Assembly (NCBI GenBank): GCA_014762585.1
Contig: JABURN010000201.1
Coordinates: forward strand, 1 to 17,379
Length of the DNA: 17,379 bases
From: Methylophaga sp.
Lineage (GTDB): Bacteria > Pseudomonadota > Gammaproteobacteria > Nitrosococcales > Methylophagaceae
Reading direction: 5' to 3'
Every line of letters starts with the position of its first letter. The first letter of the stretch is position 1. Both the position numbers and the translations under genes were made by a program. Of the stretch, positions 1-6,964 are shown one piece after another. The notes beneath the pieces were generated by a model. It saw nothing but the letters and a program-made list of their open reading frames with translations, was not told the DNA's origin and did not search any database.

Positions 1-381
<381 letters not shown>

Positions 382-395
382 GTAGCCAAAGCTAT

Positions 396-416
396 CCGGC
401 ACTGGCTCAGTGTCGG
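396..416 (+). other. Hairpin in the katG 3' untranslated region
   Basis: Positions 396-404 and 408-416 can pair over nine base pairs (one G-U) around a three-base loop, 14 bases after the katG stop codon. There is no U tract after it, so it is not a terminator by itself. It may protect the mRNA 3' end or act with the terminator at 433-462. The function is inferred. Confidence 0.4.
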
Positions 417-432
417 TCAAGAGGCATAAACT

Positions 433-462
433 AAGGCAGAGGACTATTCCTCTGCCTTTTTT
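433..462 (+). terminator. Intrinsic terminator after katG
   Basis: An 11-bp perfect stem (433-443 with 448-458, core GGCAGAGGA/TCCTCTGCC) closes a four-base loop. Its 3' arm runs into a T stretch that continues to 462. This is a textbook rho-independent terminator for plus-strand transcripts leaving katG. It is not convincingly bidirectional, because the other side lacks a long U run. Confidence 0.92.
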
Positions 463-474
463 ATGAGGTGGGTT

Positions 475-660
475 ATGCCGAAAACCATTCTGCTGGTGGC
501 AACAGTGATGTTTATCGCTGGTTGTGATCAGGACGTGCCGGAAAAAACGGTATGGGATGAACAGCTAAAAACGATGGATAAAGCCCAAGATGCCGAACAG
601 CAGATGCTTGAAGCGGCTGAATTGCAGCGCCGGGCGATTGAGCAGCAAACTCAGCAATAG
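475..660 (+). CDS. Small putative lipoprotein (61 aa), family not recognised
   Basis: The N-terminus is a short lipoprotein signal peptide: a Lys, a hydrophobic run, then the lipobox IAGC with the lipidated Cys at residue 17. The mature part is only about 45 residues, hydrophilic and rich in Gln, Glu and Ala (EQLKTMDKAQ through AIEQQTQQ), and is likely an alpha-helical or coiled-coil segment. I chose the ATG at 475 because GAGGTG (465-470) sits just before it. An in-frame ATG at 463 falls directly on the terminator U tract and has no ribosome binding site. The stop codon overlaps the convergent glycosylase gene by 10 bases. Mature protein would be anchored in the inner or outer membrane. I cannot assign a function. 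See the finding on its position behind the katG terminator. Confidence 0.75.
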   Translation: MPKTILLVATVMFIAGCDQDVPEKTVWDEQLKTMDKAQDAEQQMLEAAELQRRAIEQQTQQ

Positions 661-1163
661 AGTTTGATAACCTTCCAGGCATCCAGCTTTTGATTGAAGT
701 TCAGCGAGGCATGGGCCGGACTGGTGGAAGGCAACCTGGTCATGGAAGGTGACTGTGGCAAATTTGGCAAAACATGGCGCTGAAAGACTTGCTGTGACTT
801 GCCGCCATTAAAGAATACCGCCTCAATAGTCGGGTAGACACTAAAAAACTGCTCAAAATCATTGGCCTCAATACTGGCCGGATCGATATGCTGATCAAGA
901 CTGCCGGGACGATGACAGGCTTTCAATACATCCCAGACAGCGACGCCTTTATCTGCCAGTATCTGGCAGCGTTTCTGATATGAACAATCCAGATTGATGT
1001 CAAACAGCGCTGCCATGATCGGCCAGAAAGCATTACGCGGATGAGCGTAATACTGCTGCGCCTCAAGTGAGGCCACACCGGGCATCGACCCCAGTATCAG
1101 GACCTTGGGTGTGCTGCCTACAACAGGTGGAAAACTGTAGCTCAGTGGTTTAGCGGAACTCAT
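651..1163 (-). CDS. DNA-deoxyinosine (hypoxanthine) glycosylase, UDG superfamily
   Basis: A 170-residue protein resembling the hypoxanthine-DNA glycosylase branch of the uracil-DNA glycosylase superfamily (Mug-related). It would excise deaminated adenine (hypoxanthine) from DNA as the first step of base excision repair. Visible marks are the N-terminal GSMPG loop (residues 25-29), HPRNAFW (41-47), and the C-terminal LPSTSPAHA (144-152), corresponding to the superfamily's DNA-intercalating motif region. The length suits a single-domain enzyme. I chose ATG 1163 because it lies one base after the stop of the upstream DUF3465 gene, as expected for translational coupling. An in-frame ATG at 1226 would add 21 residues overlapping that gene, with no better ribosome site. 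Substrate specificity is inferred from family resemblance; uracil or mismatch activity is possible. Confidence 0.85.
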   Translation of the reverse strand: MSSAKPLSYSFPPVVGSTPKVLILGSMPGVASLEAQQYYAHPRNAFWPIMAALFDINLDCSYQKRCQILADKGVAVWDVLKACHRPGSLDQHIDPASIEANDFEQFFSVYPTIEAVFFNGGKSQQVFQRHVLPNLPQSPSMTRLPSTSPAHASLNFNQKLDAWKVIKLYC

Positions 1164-1164
1164 A

Positions 1165-1608
1165 TTACTGATAAAGCTGACCCTGATGTCGAATCCAGCC
1201 GTGTGGGTGGCGGTTATCCGGGTCATGATGTGTCCAGTGCATCACGCCGCCTTTACTGTTCCACTCGTATTCACCATACACCGTGACGTCATCGCCGACT
1301 TCCAGATCGTTTATTCTCGGCGCCAGGTCGATATTGTGGGCAACCAGCAGGGTATGACCATCAGCCATTTCAATGATAAAGCGCTGGTGACGACTGCCGT
1401 CATTATCGTCTTCAAGAATACGAATGACCTGCCCAGTGACTTCAATCTGAACATCGCTTTTTTCCTGCTCATAAAGTGAGGCAACCTCAATCTGTGGCGA
1501 TGCGACTTCAGTGACCTGCCCTGGCTGGTAATGGCTGGCACCAAATATGAGGATAATGAAAGCGACCAGCAACCAGAATCTGTGGGTCTGACGTTTGTTT
1601 TTAAACAT
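1165..1608 (-). CDS. DUF3465 domain protein with N-terminal membrane anchor
   Basis: A 147-residue protein. Residues about 11-25 form one hydrophobic segment after a basic start (KNKRQTHR), suggesting an inner-membrane anchor or uncleaved signal with the rest in the periplasm. The remainder (about 55-147) looks like a small OB-fold-type beta barrel and ends in the hallmark stretch GGVMHWTHHDPDNRHPHGW (residues 120-138), typical of DUF3465. The density of His and Asp there (HWTHHDP, RHPHGW) could bind a metal or nucleic acid, but no biochemical role is established to my knowledge. It is co-transcribed with the glycosylase, whose start is one base downstream of this stop. That may hint at a nucleic-acid link, but co-location alone proves nothing. 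A plausible start is ATG 1608 with AAGAGA upstream. Confidence 0.82.
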   Translation of the reverse strand: MFKNKRQTHRFWLLVAFIILIFGASHYQPGQVTEVASPQIEVASLYEQEKSDVQIEVTGQVIRILEDDNDGSRHQRFIIEMADGHTLLVAHNIDLAPRINDLEVGDDVTVYGEYEWNSKGGVMHWTHHDPDNRHPHGWIRHQGQLYQ

Positions 1609-1656
1609 GCATCTATTTCTCTTGGACTACTCAGTGGCGGATTATTAGCTCTGAGC

Positions 1657-1684
1657 AGGATAGCCTAGTGTCGTGTTTTGGCAA
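1657..1684 (-). promoter_or_regulatory. Candidate sigma-70 promoter for DUF3465-glycosylase unit
   Basis: On the minus strand TTGCCA (1684-1679) and TATCCT (1662-1657) are separated by 16 bases, matching the -35 box at five of six positions and the -10 box at four of six. Transcription would begin near 1650, about 40 bases before the DUF3465 ATG at 1608. The assignment is by eye only. Confidence 0.35.
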
Positions 1685-1698
1685 ATACAGCAATTTTA

Positions 1699-1714
1699 TG
1701 TGATGACAATCGCA
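1699..1714. promoter_or_regulatory. CRP/Vfr-like palindrome in the divergent cysI / DUF3465 region
   Basis: TGTGA-N6-TCGCA matches the CRP consensus halves TGTGA/TCACA with one mismatch. The centre lies about 57 bases upstream of the inferred DUF3465 transcription start, a distance roughly in the class I activator range, and far (about 160 bases) from the inferred cysI start. It is a weaker match than the site at 8540-8555. Confidence 0.3.
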
Positions 1715-1831
1715 TTGCGTTCAGTTTGGTCAGATTGATGGCTGTTTGATTCAGACTGGCAAAATCCTGTCAAAGCCCGTAACCACGCGGTATTTAGATA
1801 AATCATGAATATCAATATAGTTATTTATAAT

Positions 1832-1860
1832 TTCCCGTTATATACCTGCCCGTTTATAAT
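1832..1860 (+). promoter_or_regulatory. Candidate cysI promoter
   Basis: A perfect TATAAT (1855-1860) lies 36 bases before the cysI ATG, with only a poor -35 match (TTCCCG, 1832-1837) at 17-base spacing. A weak -35 suits an activator-dependent promoter, such as CysB control of sulfur genes, but no CysB site can be read reliably. A short direct repeat, CCCGTTATA (1834-1842) and CCCGTTTATA (1849-1858), overlaps it. A second TATAAT occurs at 1826-1831. Confidence 0.4.
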
Positions 1861-1896
1861 AGTGGGTCCGGTTATTTAGCGTTTTAGAGAGCTTAG

Positions 1897-3549
1897 ATGT
1901 ATCAATACGATAAGTATGATCAGATGATGGTGGATCAGCGGGTCGCCCAATTCCGCGATCAAACCCGCCGCTACCTGGCAGGTGAACTGACTGAAGATCA
2001 ATTCCGTCCACTGCGACTGGCAAACGGCCTGTACATTCAGATCCACGCACCGATGCTGCGTATCGCTGTACCTTATGGTCTGATGTCTTCCAAACAGGTT
2101 CGTAAAGTGGCTGGCATTGCCCGCCGCTATGACAAAGGTTTTGTCCACTTTACCACCCGTACCAATTTCCAGCTGAACTGGCCGAAACTGGAAGATGTGC
2201 CTGATATCCTGGCCGAACTGGCTACCGTGCAGATGCATGCGATTCAAACCAGTGGTAATGATATCCGTAACACGACGACAGACCAGTTCGCCGGTATCAA
2301 TGCCGAGGAAATCGAAGATCCCCGTCCATGGGCTGAAATCATTCGTCAGTGGTCAACCTTCCATCCGGAATTTGCCTATCTGCCGCGCAAATTCAAGATT
2401 GCGATCATTGGCTCTGAAACTGACCGTGCAGCGACCAAACTTCATGATATCGGTCTGCATCTGGTTAAAAACCATGATGGTGAGATCGGCTTCGAAGTCC
2501 TGGTCGGTGGCGGCCTGGGTCGTACCCCGATTATCGGTGAGCAGATTCGTCCGTTCCTGGAAAAAGAAGATCTGCTGTCATACCTGGAAGCGATCCTGCG
2601 TGTTTATAACCGCCTGGGACGTCGTGATAACAAGTTCAAAGCCCGCATCAAGATTACCGTTCGTGAGCATGGCATTAATCACATCCGCGAACTGGTTGAG
2701 GCAGAGTGGGTGCAAATCCGCGATCAGCTACGTCTGGACCAGAAAGAAATCGATCGCGTGAAAGCCTTCTTTACTGAGCCTGATTACGACAGTAATGCGG
2801 CTGCCGATACCACTTTTGAAGCCAAGCTCGCTGAAGATAAAGCCTTCGCTCGCTGGCTCAAGCAGAATACCTTTGAACACAAAGTCCCGGGCTACAAAGC
2901 GGTCTATGTGTCATTGAAAAAGCATGGTCAGGCACCGGGAGATATTACTTCCGAACAGCTGGAAATCGTCGCTGACCTGGCTGATAAATACAGTTTCGGT
3001 GAAATCCGCTCTACTCACACACAGAATCTGGTACTGGCCGATGTCAAACAGGCGGATCTCTATGAACTCTGGCAGCAATTACAGGCTGAAGGTCTGGCGA
3101 CACCGAACATTAACACGCTGACCGATATCATCTGTTGTCCGGGCCTGGATTACTGTGGCCTGGCTAACGCGACCTCAATTCCTTTATCCAAGCAAATCGC
3201 GGAACGCTTTGATGACCTGGATCACCTCTATGACCTGGGCGACATCAAGATCAAGTTCTCTGGTTGTATGAATGGCTGCGCCCACCAGAGCGTCGGTCAT
3301 ATCGGCATCTTGGGTGTCGATAAGAAAGGCGAGGAATGGTATCAGTTCACACTGGGTGGTAGCTCAGAAGCAGATGCCGCTATCGGTGAACGTCTCGGTA
3401 AAGCGATTCCCAAAGAAGAAGTCGTTGATACGGTTTCACATCTGATTGATGCTTACGTCGATTTGCGTCATGAAGATGAATCATTCTTGGCGACGGTTCG
3501 CCGCGTTGGTGTGGACCCATTCAAGGAGCGTGTTTATGCAGATAATTAA
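1897..3549 (+). CDS. cysI: Assimilatory sulfite reductase haemoprotein (nitrite/sulfite reductase family)
   Basis: A 550-residue cytosolic enzyme of the sirohaem/[4Fe-4S] reductase family, predicted to reduce sulfite to sulfide with six electrons for cysteine synthesis. The cluster and sirohaem ligands are present: Cys414 and Cys420 (CPGLDYC), then Cys457 and Cys461 (SGCMNGC). HFTTRTNFQLNW (residues 84-95) and SGNDIRNTT (119-127) carry the basic residues that normally bind sirohaem and the anion. The ferredoxin-like repeats and length are complete. ATG 1897 is preceded by AGAGAG at 1886-1891. The DUF934 gene directly downstream overlaps it by 14 bases, the pairing known from pseudomonads, which favours sulfite over nitrite as substrate. 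No flavoprotein subunit (CysJ) is present in the window, so the electron donor is unknown. Nitrite reduction cannot be excluded from sequence alone. Confidence 0.92.
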   Translation: MYQYDKYDQMMVDQRVAQFRDQTRRYLAGELTEDQFRPLRLANGLYIQIHAPMLRIAVPYGLMSSKQVRKVAGIARRYDKGFVHFTTRTNFQLNWPKLEDVPDILAELATVQMHAIQTSGNDIRNTTTDQFAGINAEEIEDPRPWAEIIRQWSTFHPEFAYLPRKFKIAIIGSETDRAATKLHDIGLHLVKNHDGEIGFEVLVGGGLGRTPIIGEQIRPFLEKEDLLSYLEAILRVYNRLGRRDNKFKARIKITVREHGINHIRELVEAEWVQIRDQLRLDQKEIDRVKAFFTEPDYDSNAAADTTFEAKLAEDKAFARWLKQNTFEHKVPGYKAVYVSLKKHGQAPGDITSEQLEIVADLADKYSFGEIRSTHTQNLVLADVKQADLYELWQQLQAEGLATPNINTLTDIICCPGLDYCGLANATSIPLSKQIAERFDDLDHLYDLGDIKIKFSGCMNGCAHQSVGHIGILGVDKKGEEWYQFTLGGSSEADAAIGERLGKAIPKEEVVDTVSHLIDAYVDLRHEDESFLATVRRVGVDPFKERVYADN

Positions 3550-4015
3550 AGATCGTGAAATTGTCGAAGATAACTGGCTGCATCTCGATGATGAAGCAGA
3601 GCTGGTTGCAGGCAATATCACTGTCTCACTGGCACGCTGGCAGGAGCAACATGAGTCACTGGAACATCATGAAGGTGGTCTGGGCCTGCGCCTGAGCGGC
3701 GATGATCCACTGGAAGAAATCGTGCCCGATTTGGCGCGGTTTTCTCTGATTGTATTGCTGTTCCCGGTCTTCACTGACGGCCGCTGCTATTCCTATGCGA
3801 AATTGCTGCGTGAGCGTTATGGCTTTAAAGGCGAAATCCGGGCACAGGGTGATGTGCTGCAGGATCAGTTGTTCTACATGTCTCAGTGCGGCATTAACAG
3901 CTTTGAACTGGCAAACCCCAATCGCCTGACCAATGCCTTGTCGGCATTCGATGACTTCACAGAGAGTTATCAGGCTACCGTGCTTCGTCCCGAGCCGCTT
4001 TACCGCCGCCGCTAA
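3536..4015 (+). CDS. DUF934 protein, sulfite reductase-associated
   Basis: A 159-residue soluble protein of the DUF934 family, which is regularly found next to CysI-type reductases. The conserved core is visible: FPVFTDGRCYSYAKLLRERY (76-95), then GEIRAQGDVLQDQ (99-111) and MSQCGINSFEL (115-125). No cofactor motif is obvious; Cys84 and Cys118 lie in the conserved part. I chose ATG 3536 because AAGGAG (3523-3528) precedes it by seven bases. An in-frame ATG upstream at 3446 lies deep within cysI. The 14-base overlap with cysI implies translational coupling, so the two are probably made in fixed ratio. A role in electron delivery to, or assembly of, the reductase is inferred from context; the biochemical function is not known to me. 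Confidence 0.88.
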   Translation: MQIIKDREIVEDNWLHLDDEAELVAGNITVSLARWQEQHESLEHHEGGLGLRLSGDDPLEEIVPDLARFSLIVLLFPVFTDGRCYSYAKLLRERYGFKGEIRAQGDVLQDQLFYMSQCGINSFELANPNRLTNALSAFDDFTESYQATVLRPEPLYRRR

Positions 4016-4026
4016 ACGTTGTTTTC

Positions 4027-4899
4027 ATGGCTGTCTTTGCGATTGGTGATGTCCAGGGCTGTTATGACGAGTTGAACAAGATGCTGGATCAAATACAGTT
4101 TGATCCAGCATCTGATCAAATCTGGCTGGCCGGTGATCTGGTCAACCGCGGTCCCAAATCACTCGAAGTGCTGCGCTTTGTGAAAAGTCTGGGGGACAGC
4201 TGTATCAGCGTGCTGGGTAACCACGACTTACATCTGTTGGCAAATGCCGCGGGAGTGGTCGAATACCAGCATCATATGGACACAATTGAGCCAGTACTCA
4301 AAGCCAGTGACAGTGATGAGATCATGCAATGGCTGCGTCAGCAGCCGTTGTTTTATCACGATGAAGTCCTCCAATTCAGTATGGTACACGCCGGTCTGCC
4401 GCCTGAATGGTCGATCTCTGAAGCCCGCGAACGAAGTGCTGAGGTGGAATCAGTGCTGAAATCGGATAACTGGCAGGCATTCTTTGCCCATATGTATGGC
4501 AATAATCCCAAGCGCTGGTCACCGGATTTGAAGGGTTGGGATAGACTGCGGTTTATCACCAACTGTTTCACACGACTGCGCTACTGCCATGAAGATGGCA
4601 GGCTGGCGTTGAAATATAAAGGCGCGCCAGAAGACAAGCCGCTGCATCAAAAGCCCTGGTTTGAAATGCCCGGCAGAGCCAGTGAACAGGACAGGATCGT
4701 GTTTGGTCACTGGTCTACATTAGGTACTGGTCAGTATGGTAACGTGTTTTCACTGGATAGCGGCGCTGTCTGGGGCGAGACCCTGACGGCAGTCAGAATC
4801 GATCAGGAGCCTTATGAATGGATTACGGTTAAAGCCGATCCTGATGGTTTACCCCATGCCCGTAACAAGAACGGCTCGAAAAGTCGACGTTGGTTCTGA
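4027..4899 (+). CDS. apaH: Symmetrical bis(5'-nucleosyl)-tetraphosphatase ApaH
   Basis: A 290-residue metallophosphoesterase predicted to split Ap4A into two ADP, controlling alarmone dinucleotide levels and dinucleotide caps on RNA. The phosphoesterase signature is complete: GDVQGC (7-12), GDLVNRG (36-42), GNHD (64-67), then HAGLPP (121-126) and FGHWS (226-230), supplying the two-metal ligands. The length agrees with the enterobacterial enzyme. It begins 11 bases after the DUF934 stop, so it probably shares the cysI transcript, although its own ribosome binding site is poor. In many gammaproteobacteria apaH sits with apaG, ksgA and pdxA; here it does not. No terminator is obvious in the 73 bases before ribH. 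Confidence 0.96.
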   Translation: MAVFAIGDVQGCYDELNKMLDQIQFDPASDQIWLAGDLVNRGPKSLEVLRFVKSLGDSCISVLGNHDLHLLANAAGVVEYQHHMDTIEPVLKASDSDEIMQWLRQQPLFYHDEVLQFSMVHAGLPPEWSISEARERSAEVESVLKSDNWQAFFAHMYGNNPKRWSPDLKGWDRLRFITNCFTRLRYCHEDGRLALKYKGAPEDKPLHQKPWFEMPGRASEQDRIVFGHWSTLGTGQYGNVFSLDSGAVWGETLTAVRIDQEPYEWITVKADPDGLPHARNKNGSKSRRWF

Positions 4900-4972
4900 A
4901 ATAATGCAGCGGGCAGGGCGTATACAAAATGAGTACAATTACTTTTAATCTTATAGCGTTGGATCTTTAAAA

Positions 4973-5455
4973 ATGAGCAATGTCACGACATTTTCGGGTG
5001 ATTTTTCAGCCAAGGGCCTCCGCGTCGGTATCGTCGCCGGTCGTTTTAATGATTTTGTGGTCAACAACCTGATTGAAGGTGCGATTGACTGCCTGGTTCG
5101 TCATGGCGCCAGCGAAAGCGATATTGAACTGGCGCGCGTACCGGGAGCAGTAGAAATTCCACTTGCCGTTCAACGCATGGGCCGTACCGGTAAATATGAT
5201 GCCATTATCGCGCTGGGTGCAGTCATTCGTGGAGGCACGCCGCACTTTGAATATGTCGCTGGTGAATGCTCTAAAGGTCTGGGCCAACTGGCACTACAAC
5301 TGGATATGCCGGTTTCCTTCGGTGTGCTGACTGTCGACACCATTGAGCAGGCCATTGAACGCGCCGGTACCAAAGCGGGTAACAAAGGCGCCGAAGCTGC
5401 GATGGGTGTGATCGAAATGGTTAATGTGCTGCGTCAAATCGAGGCTGGCAACTAA
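4973..5455 (+). CDS. ribH: 6,7-dimethyl-8-ribityllumazine synthase
   Basis: A 160-residue lumazine synthase (called ribE in some species). It condenses 5-amino-6-ribitylamino-uracil with dihydroxybutanone phosphate in riboflavin synthesis and normally assembles into pentamers or larger shells. Diagnostic stretches are RFND (24-27), VPGAVEIP (57-64), [11 protein letters not shown] (82-92, with catalytic His91) and FGVLT (116-120). ATG 4973 has only a weak purine-rich upstream region. The stop TAA is followed with no gap by the nusB ATG. The order ribH-nusB-thiL-pgpA is common in proteobacteria. I see no FMN riboswitch in the short upstream gap (4900-4972); a -10-like TACAAT at 4934-4939 is the only promoter hint. 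Confidence 0.97.
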   Translation: MSNVTTFSGDFSAKGLRVGIVAGRFNDFVVNNLIEGAIDCLVRHGASESDIELARVPGAVEIPLAVQRMGRTGKYDAIIALGAVIRGGTPHFEYVAGECSKGLGQLALQLDMPVSFGVLTVDTIEQAIERAGTKAGNKGAEAAMGVIEMVNVLRQIEAGN

Positions 5456-5908
5456 ATGGCAGCCGGATTACCCCGCACCAAAGCCCGTCGTGCTGCTGTC
5501 CAGGCACTGTACCAGGCGCTGGTGAATAATGAAGCACCGCAGAAAGACGCGCTGGATTTTGTCACGGCAGAATACGCCGATAAAATCGACAGAAAATACT
5601 TCAGCACGCTCATCGAAGGGGCGATCAAATACCAGGATCAGATCGATGCCGAGCTGTCAGAAGCAGTTGATCGTGATCTCAATGCTGTGGATCCAGTTGA
5701 AATTTCAGTGCTGAGACTGGCCACATTTGAATTTATGCATCTGCCGGAAATCCCTTATCGCGTGGTGCTGAATGAGGCGGTGGAACTGGCCAAGTCCTTT
5801 GGTGGTGAACAGGGCCACAAATATGTCAATGGTGTGCTCGATAAAATGGGCGCCCGCCTCAGACCTCATGAATATCAGGCTGCAAAAGAAGCTCGGGCAA
5901 AACGCTGA
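5456..5908 (+). CDS. nusB: Transcription antitermination factor NusB
   Basis: A 150-residue, mostly helical RNA-binding protein. NusB with NusE (S10) binds boxA and keeps RNA polymerase processive on ribosomal RNA operons. The N-terminal arginine-rich segment (RTKARRAAVQALYQ, 6-19) and the C-terminal core with VLRLATFEF, IPYRVVLNEAVELAKSFGG and KYVNGVLDK are characteristic. The start follows the ribH stop directly, so translation is probably coupled. The basic C-terminal tail (AAKEARAKR) is in line with RNA binding. Confidence 0.97.
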   Translation: MAAGLPRTKARRAAVQALYQALVNNEAPQKDALDFVTAEYADKIDRKYFSTLIEGAIKYQDQIDAELSEAVDRDLNAVDPVEISVLRLATFEFMHLPEIPYRVVLNEAVELAKSFGGEQGHKYVNGVLDKMGARLRPHEYQAAKEARAKR

Positions 5909-5947
5909 GCGCTTCTGAGTTGATCTGAGAAAACTTAGCGAACGGCG

Positions 5948-5965
5948 GTGGCAGTCAATTGCCAC
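5948..5965 (+). other. Hairpin in nusB-thiL gap
   Basis: GTGGCA (5948-5953) pairs with TGCCAC (5960-5965) around a six-base loop, 30 bases before the thiL start. No T run follows, so it is not an intrinsic terminator. It could affect mRNA processing or thiL translation. I see no TPP riboswitch in this 87-base gap. Confidence 0.3.
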
Positions 5966-5995
5966 TGTCGATTGCCATTCTAAAGAGAGTCCGGT

Positions 5996-6964
5996 TTGTC
6001 TCTGTCTGAATTTTCCCTGATTGAAGATTATTTTTCCAAGCTGACGCCAACCCGGCAGGACGTCAGCCTGGCTATTGGTGATGATTGCGCCTTGCTGCAA
6101 TGTCCACCCGGTAAAGAATTGGCAGTGTCGATTGATACGCTGGTGGAAGGCGTGCATTTTTTTGCCGATGTAGCCCCCAGAGCCCTGGGCTACAAATCTT
6201 TGGCAGTAAACCTGAGCGATTTAGCAGCTATGGGAGCCGAACCTGCCTGGTTTACACTGGCGCTAACACTTCCGGAACAGAATTCTGACTGGCTTAGGGC
6301 CTTCACGGAGGGGCTTGCACTGGCCGCTGAATCAGCCAATATTCAGCTTGTTGGTGGTGATACCACGCGAGGGCCTCTGACAATATCGATCCAGGTTCAT
6401 GGCCTGGTTTCATCAGGTCGGGCAATGCGTCGTGATGGCGCGAATATAGGCGACCGTATTTATGTAAGTGGCACATTGGGCGACGCAGGTGCGGCGCTAA
6501 AAAAACGTCTGGAAAACTGGCTGCCTGAAATGCTGGATCAATCTGACTGGCAATACCTCCAGCAACGATTAGAGTATCCAACACCGCGTTATCAGCTTGG
6601 GCAACAAATCCTCGACTACGCCAGTTCCGCCATCGATATTTCAGACGGTTTACTGGCCGATCTGGGGCATATACTTGAACGCAGCCATAAAGGTGCTGTC
6701 ATCAACGTTGCTCAATTGCCACTCTCAGCCAGTCTAAAAAAACTTCCACCACAGATTAGTCTGCCTCTGGCTTTGGGCTCCGGTGATGATTATGAGCTCT
6801 GTTTTACTATGCCAGCATCAAACGTTGAAGCACTGCAAAAACTGGGGCTGGATATCCACTGTATTGGTGAAATCACTGCAGGATCAGACCTGGTGCTTGA
6901 AGATGAAAGTGGGAAAGTAATGAATATTGACGCAAGGAAAGGCTATGACCACTTCGGGTCCTGA
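5996..6964 (+). CDS. thiL: Thiamine-monophosphate kinase
   Basis: A 322-residue cytosolic kinase that phosphorylates thiamine monophosphate to the active cofactor thiamine diphosphate. It belongs to the PurM/SelD-like ATP-binding superfamily. Motifs in order are AIGDDCALL (26-34), SIDTLVEGVHF (45-55), VNLSDLAAMGAEP (71-83), VGGDTTRG (119-126), DISDGLLADLG in the middle and GSGDDYELCF near the C-terminus, which are the metal and nucleotide ligands. The start appears to be the TTG at 5996. It is preceded by AAGAGAG (5983-5989) and gives the expected N-terminus (SEFSLIEDYFSKL), and there is no in-frame ATG before the conserved region. The 3' end overlaps pgpA by 20 bases. Confidence 0.95.
   Translation: MSLSEFSLIEDYFSKLTPTRQDVSLAIGDDCALLQCPPGKELAVSIDTLVEGVHFFADVAPRALGYKSLAVNLSDLAAMGAEPAWFTLALTLPEQNSDWLRAFTEGLALAAESANIQLVGGDTTRGPLTISIQVHGLVSSGRAMRRDGANIGDRIYVSGTLGDAGAALKKRLENWLPEMLDQSDWQYLQQRLEYPTPRYQLGQQILDYASSAIDISDGLLADLGHILERSHKGAVINVAQLPLSASLKKLPPQISLPLALGSGDDYELCFTMPASNVEALQKLGLDIHCIGEITAGSDLVLEDESGKVMNIDARKGYDHFGS

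Noticed and set aside
1164..1226. Longer glycosylase start at 1226
   Set aside because: It would overlap DUF3465 by 62 bases and add residues with no family resemblance; ATG 1163 is directly coupled to the upstream stop.
1186..1479. Plus-strand reading frame of 97 codons within the DUF3465 gene
   Set aside because: Antisense to a conserved domain and without recognisable motifs or ribosome site.
2195..2761. Alternative plus-strand frame of 188 codons within cysI
   Set aside because: It overlaps the sirohaem reductase frame, which shows all ligand motifs; composition (many Arg, Ser, Trp) is typical of an out-of-frame translation.
3446..3535. Longer DUF934 start within cysI
   Set aside because: The extra 30 residues are out-of-frame cysI sequence and a strong ribosome site precedes ATG 3536.
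4900..4972. FMN riboswitch upstream of ribH
   Set aside because: The gap is only 73 bases and lacks the conserved FMN-aptamer blocks.
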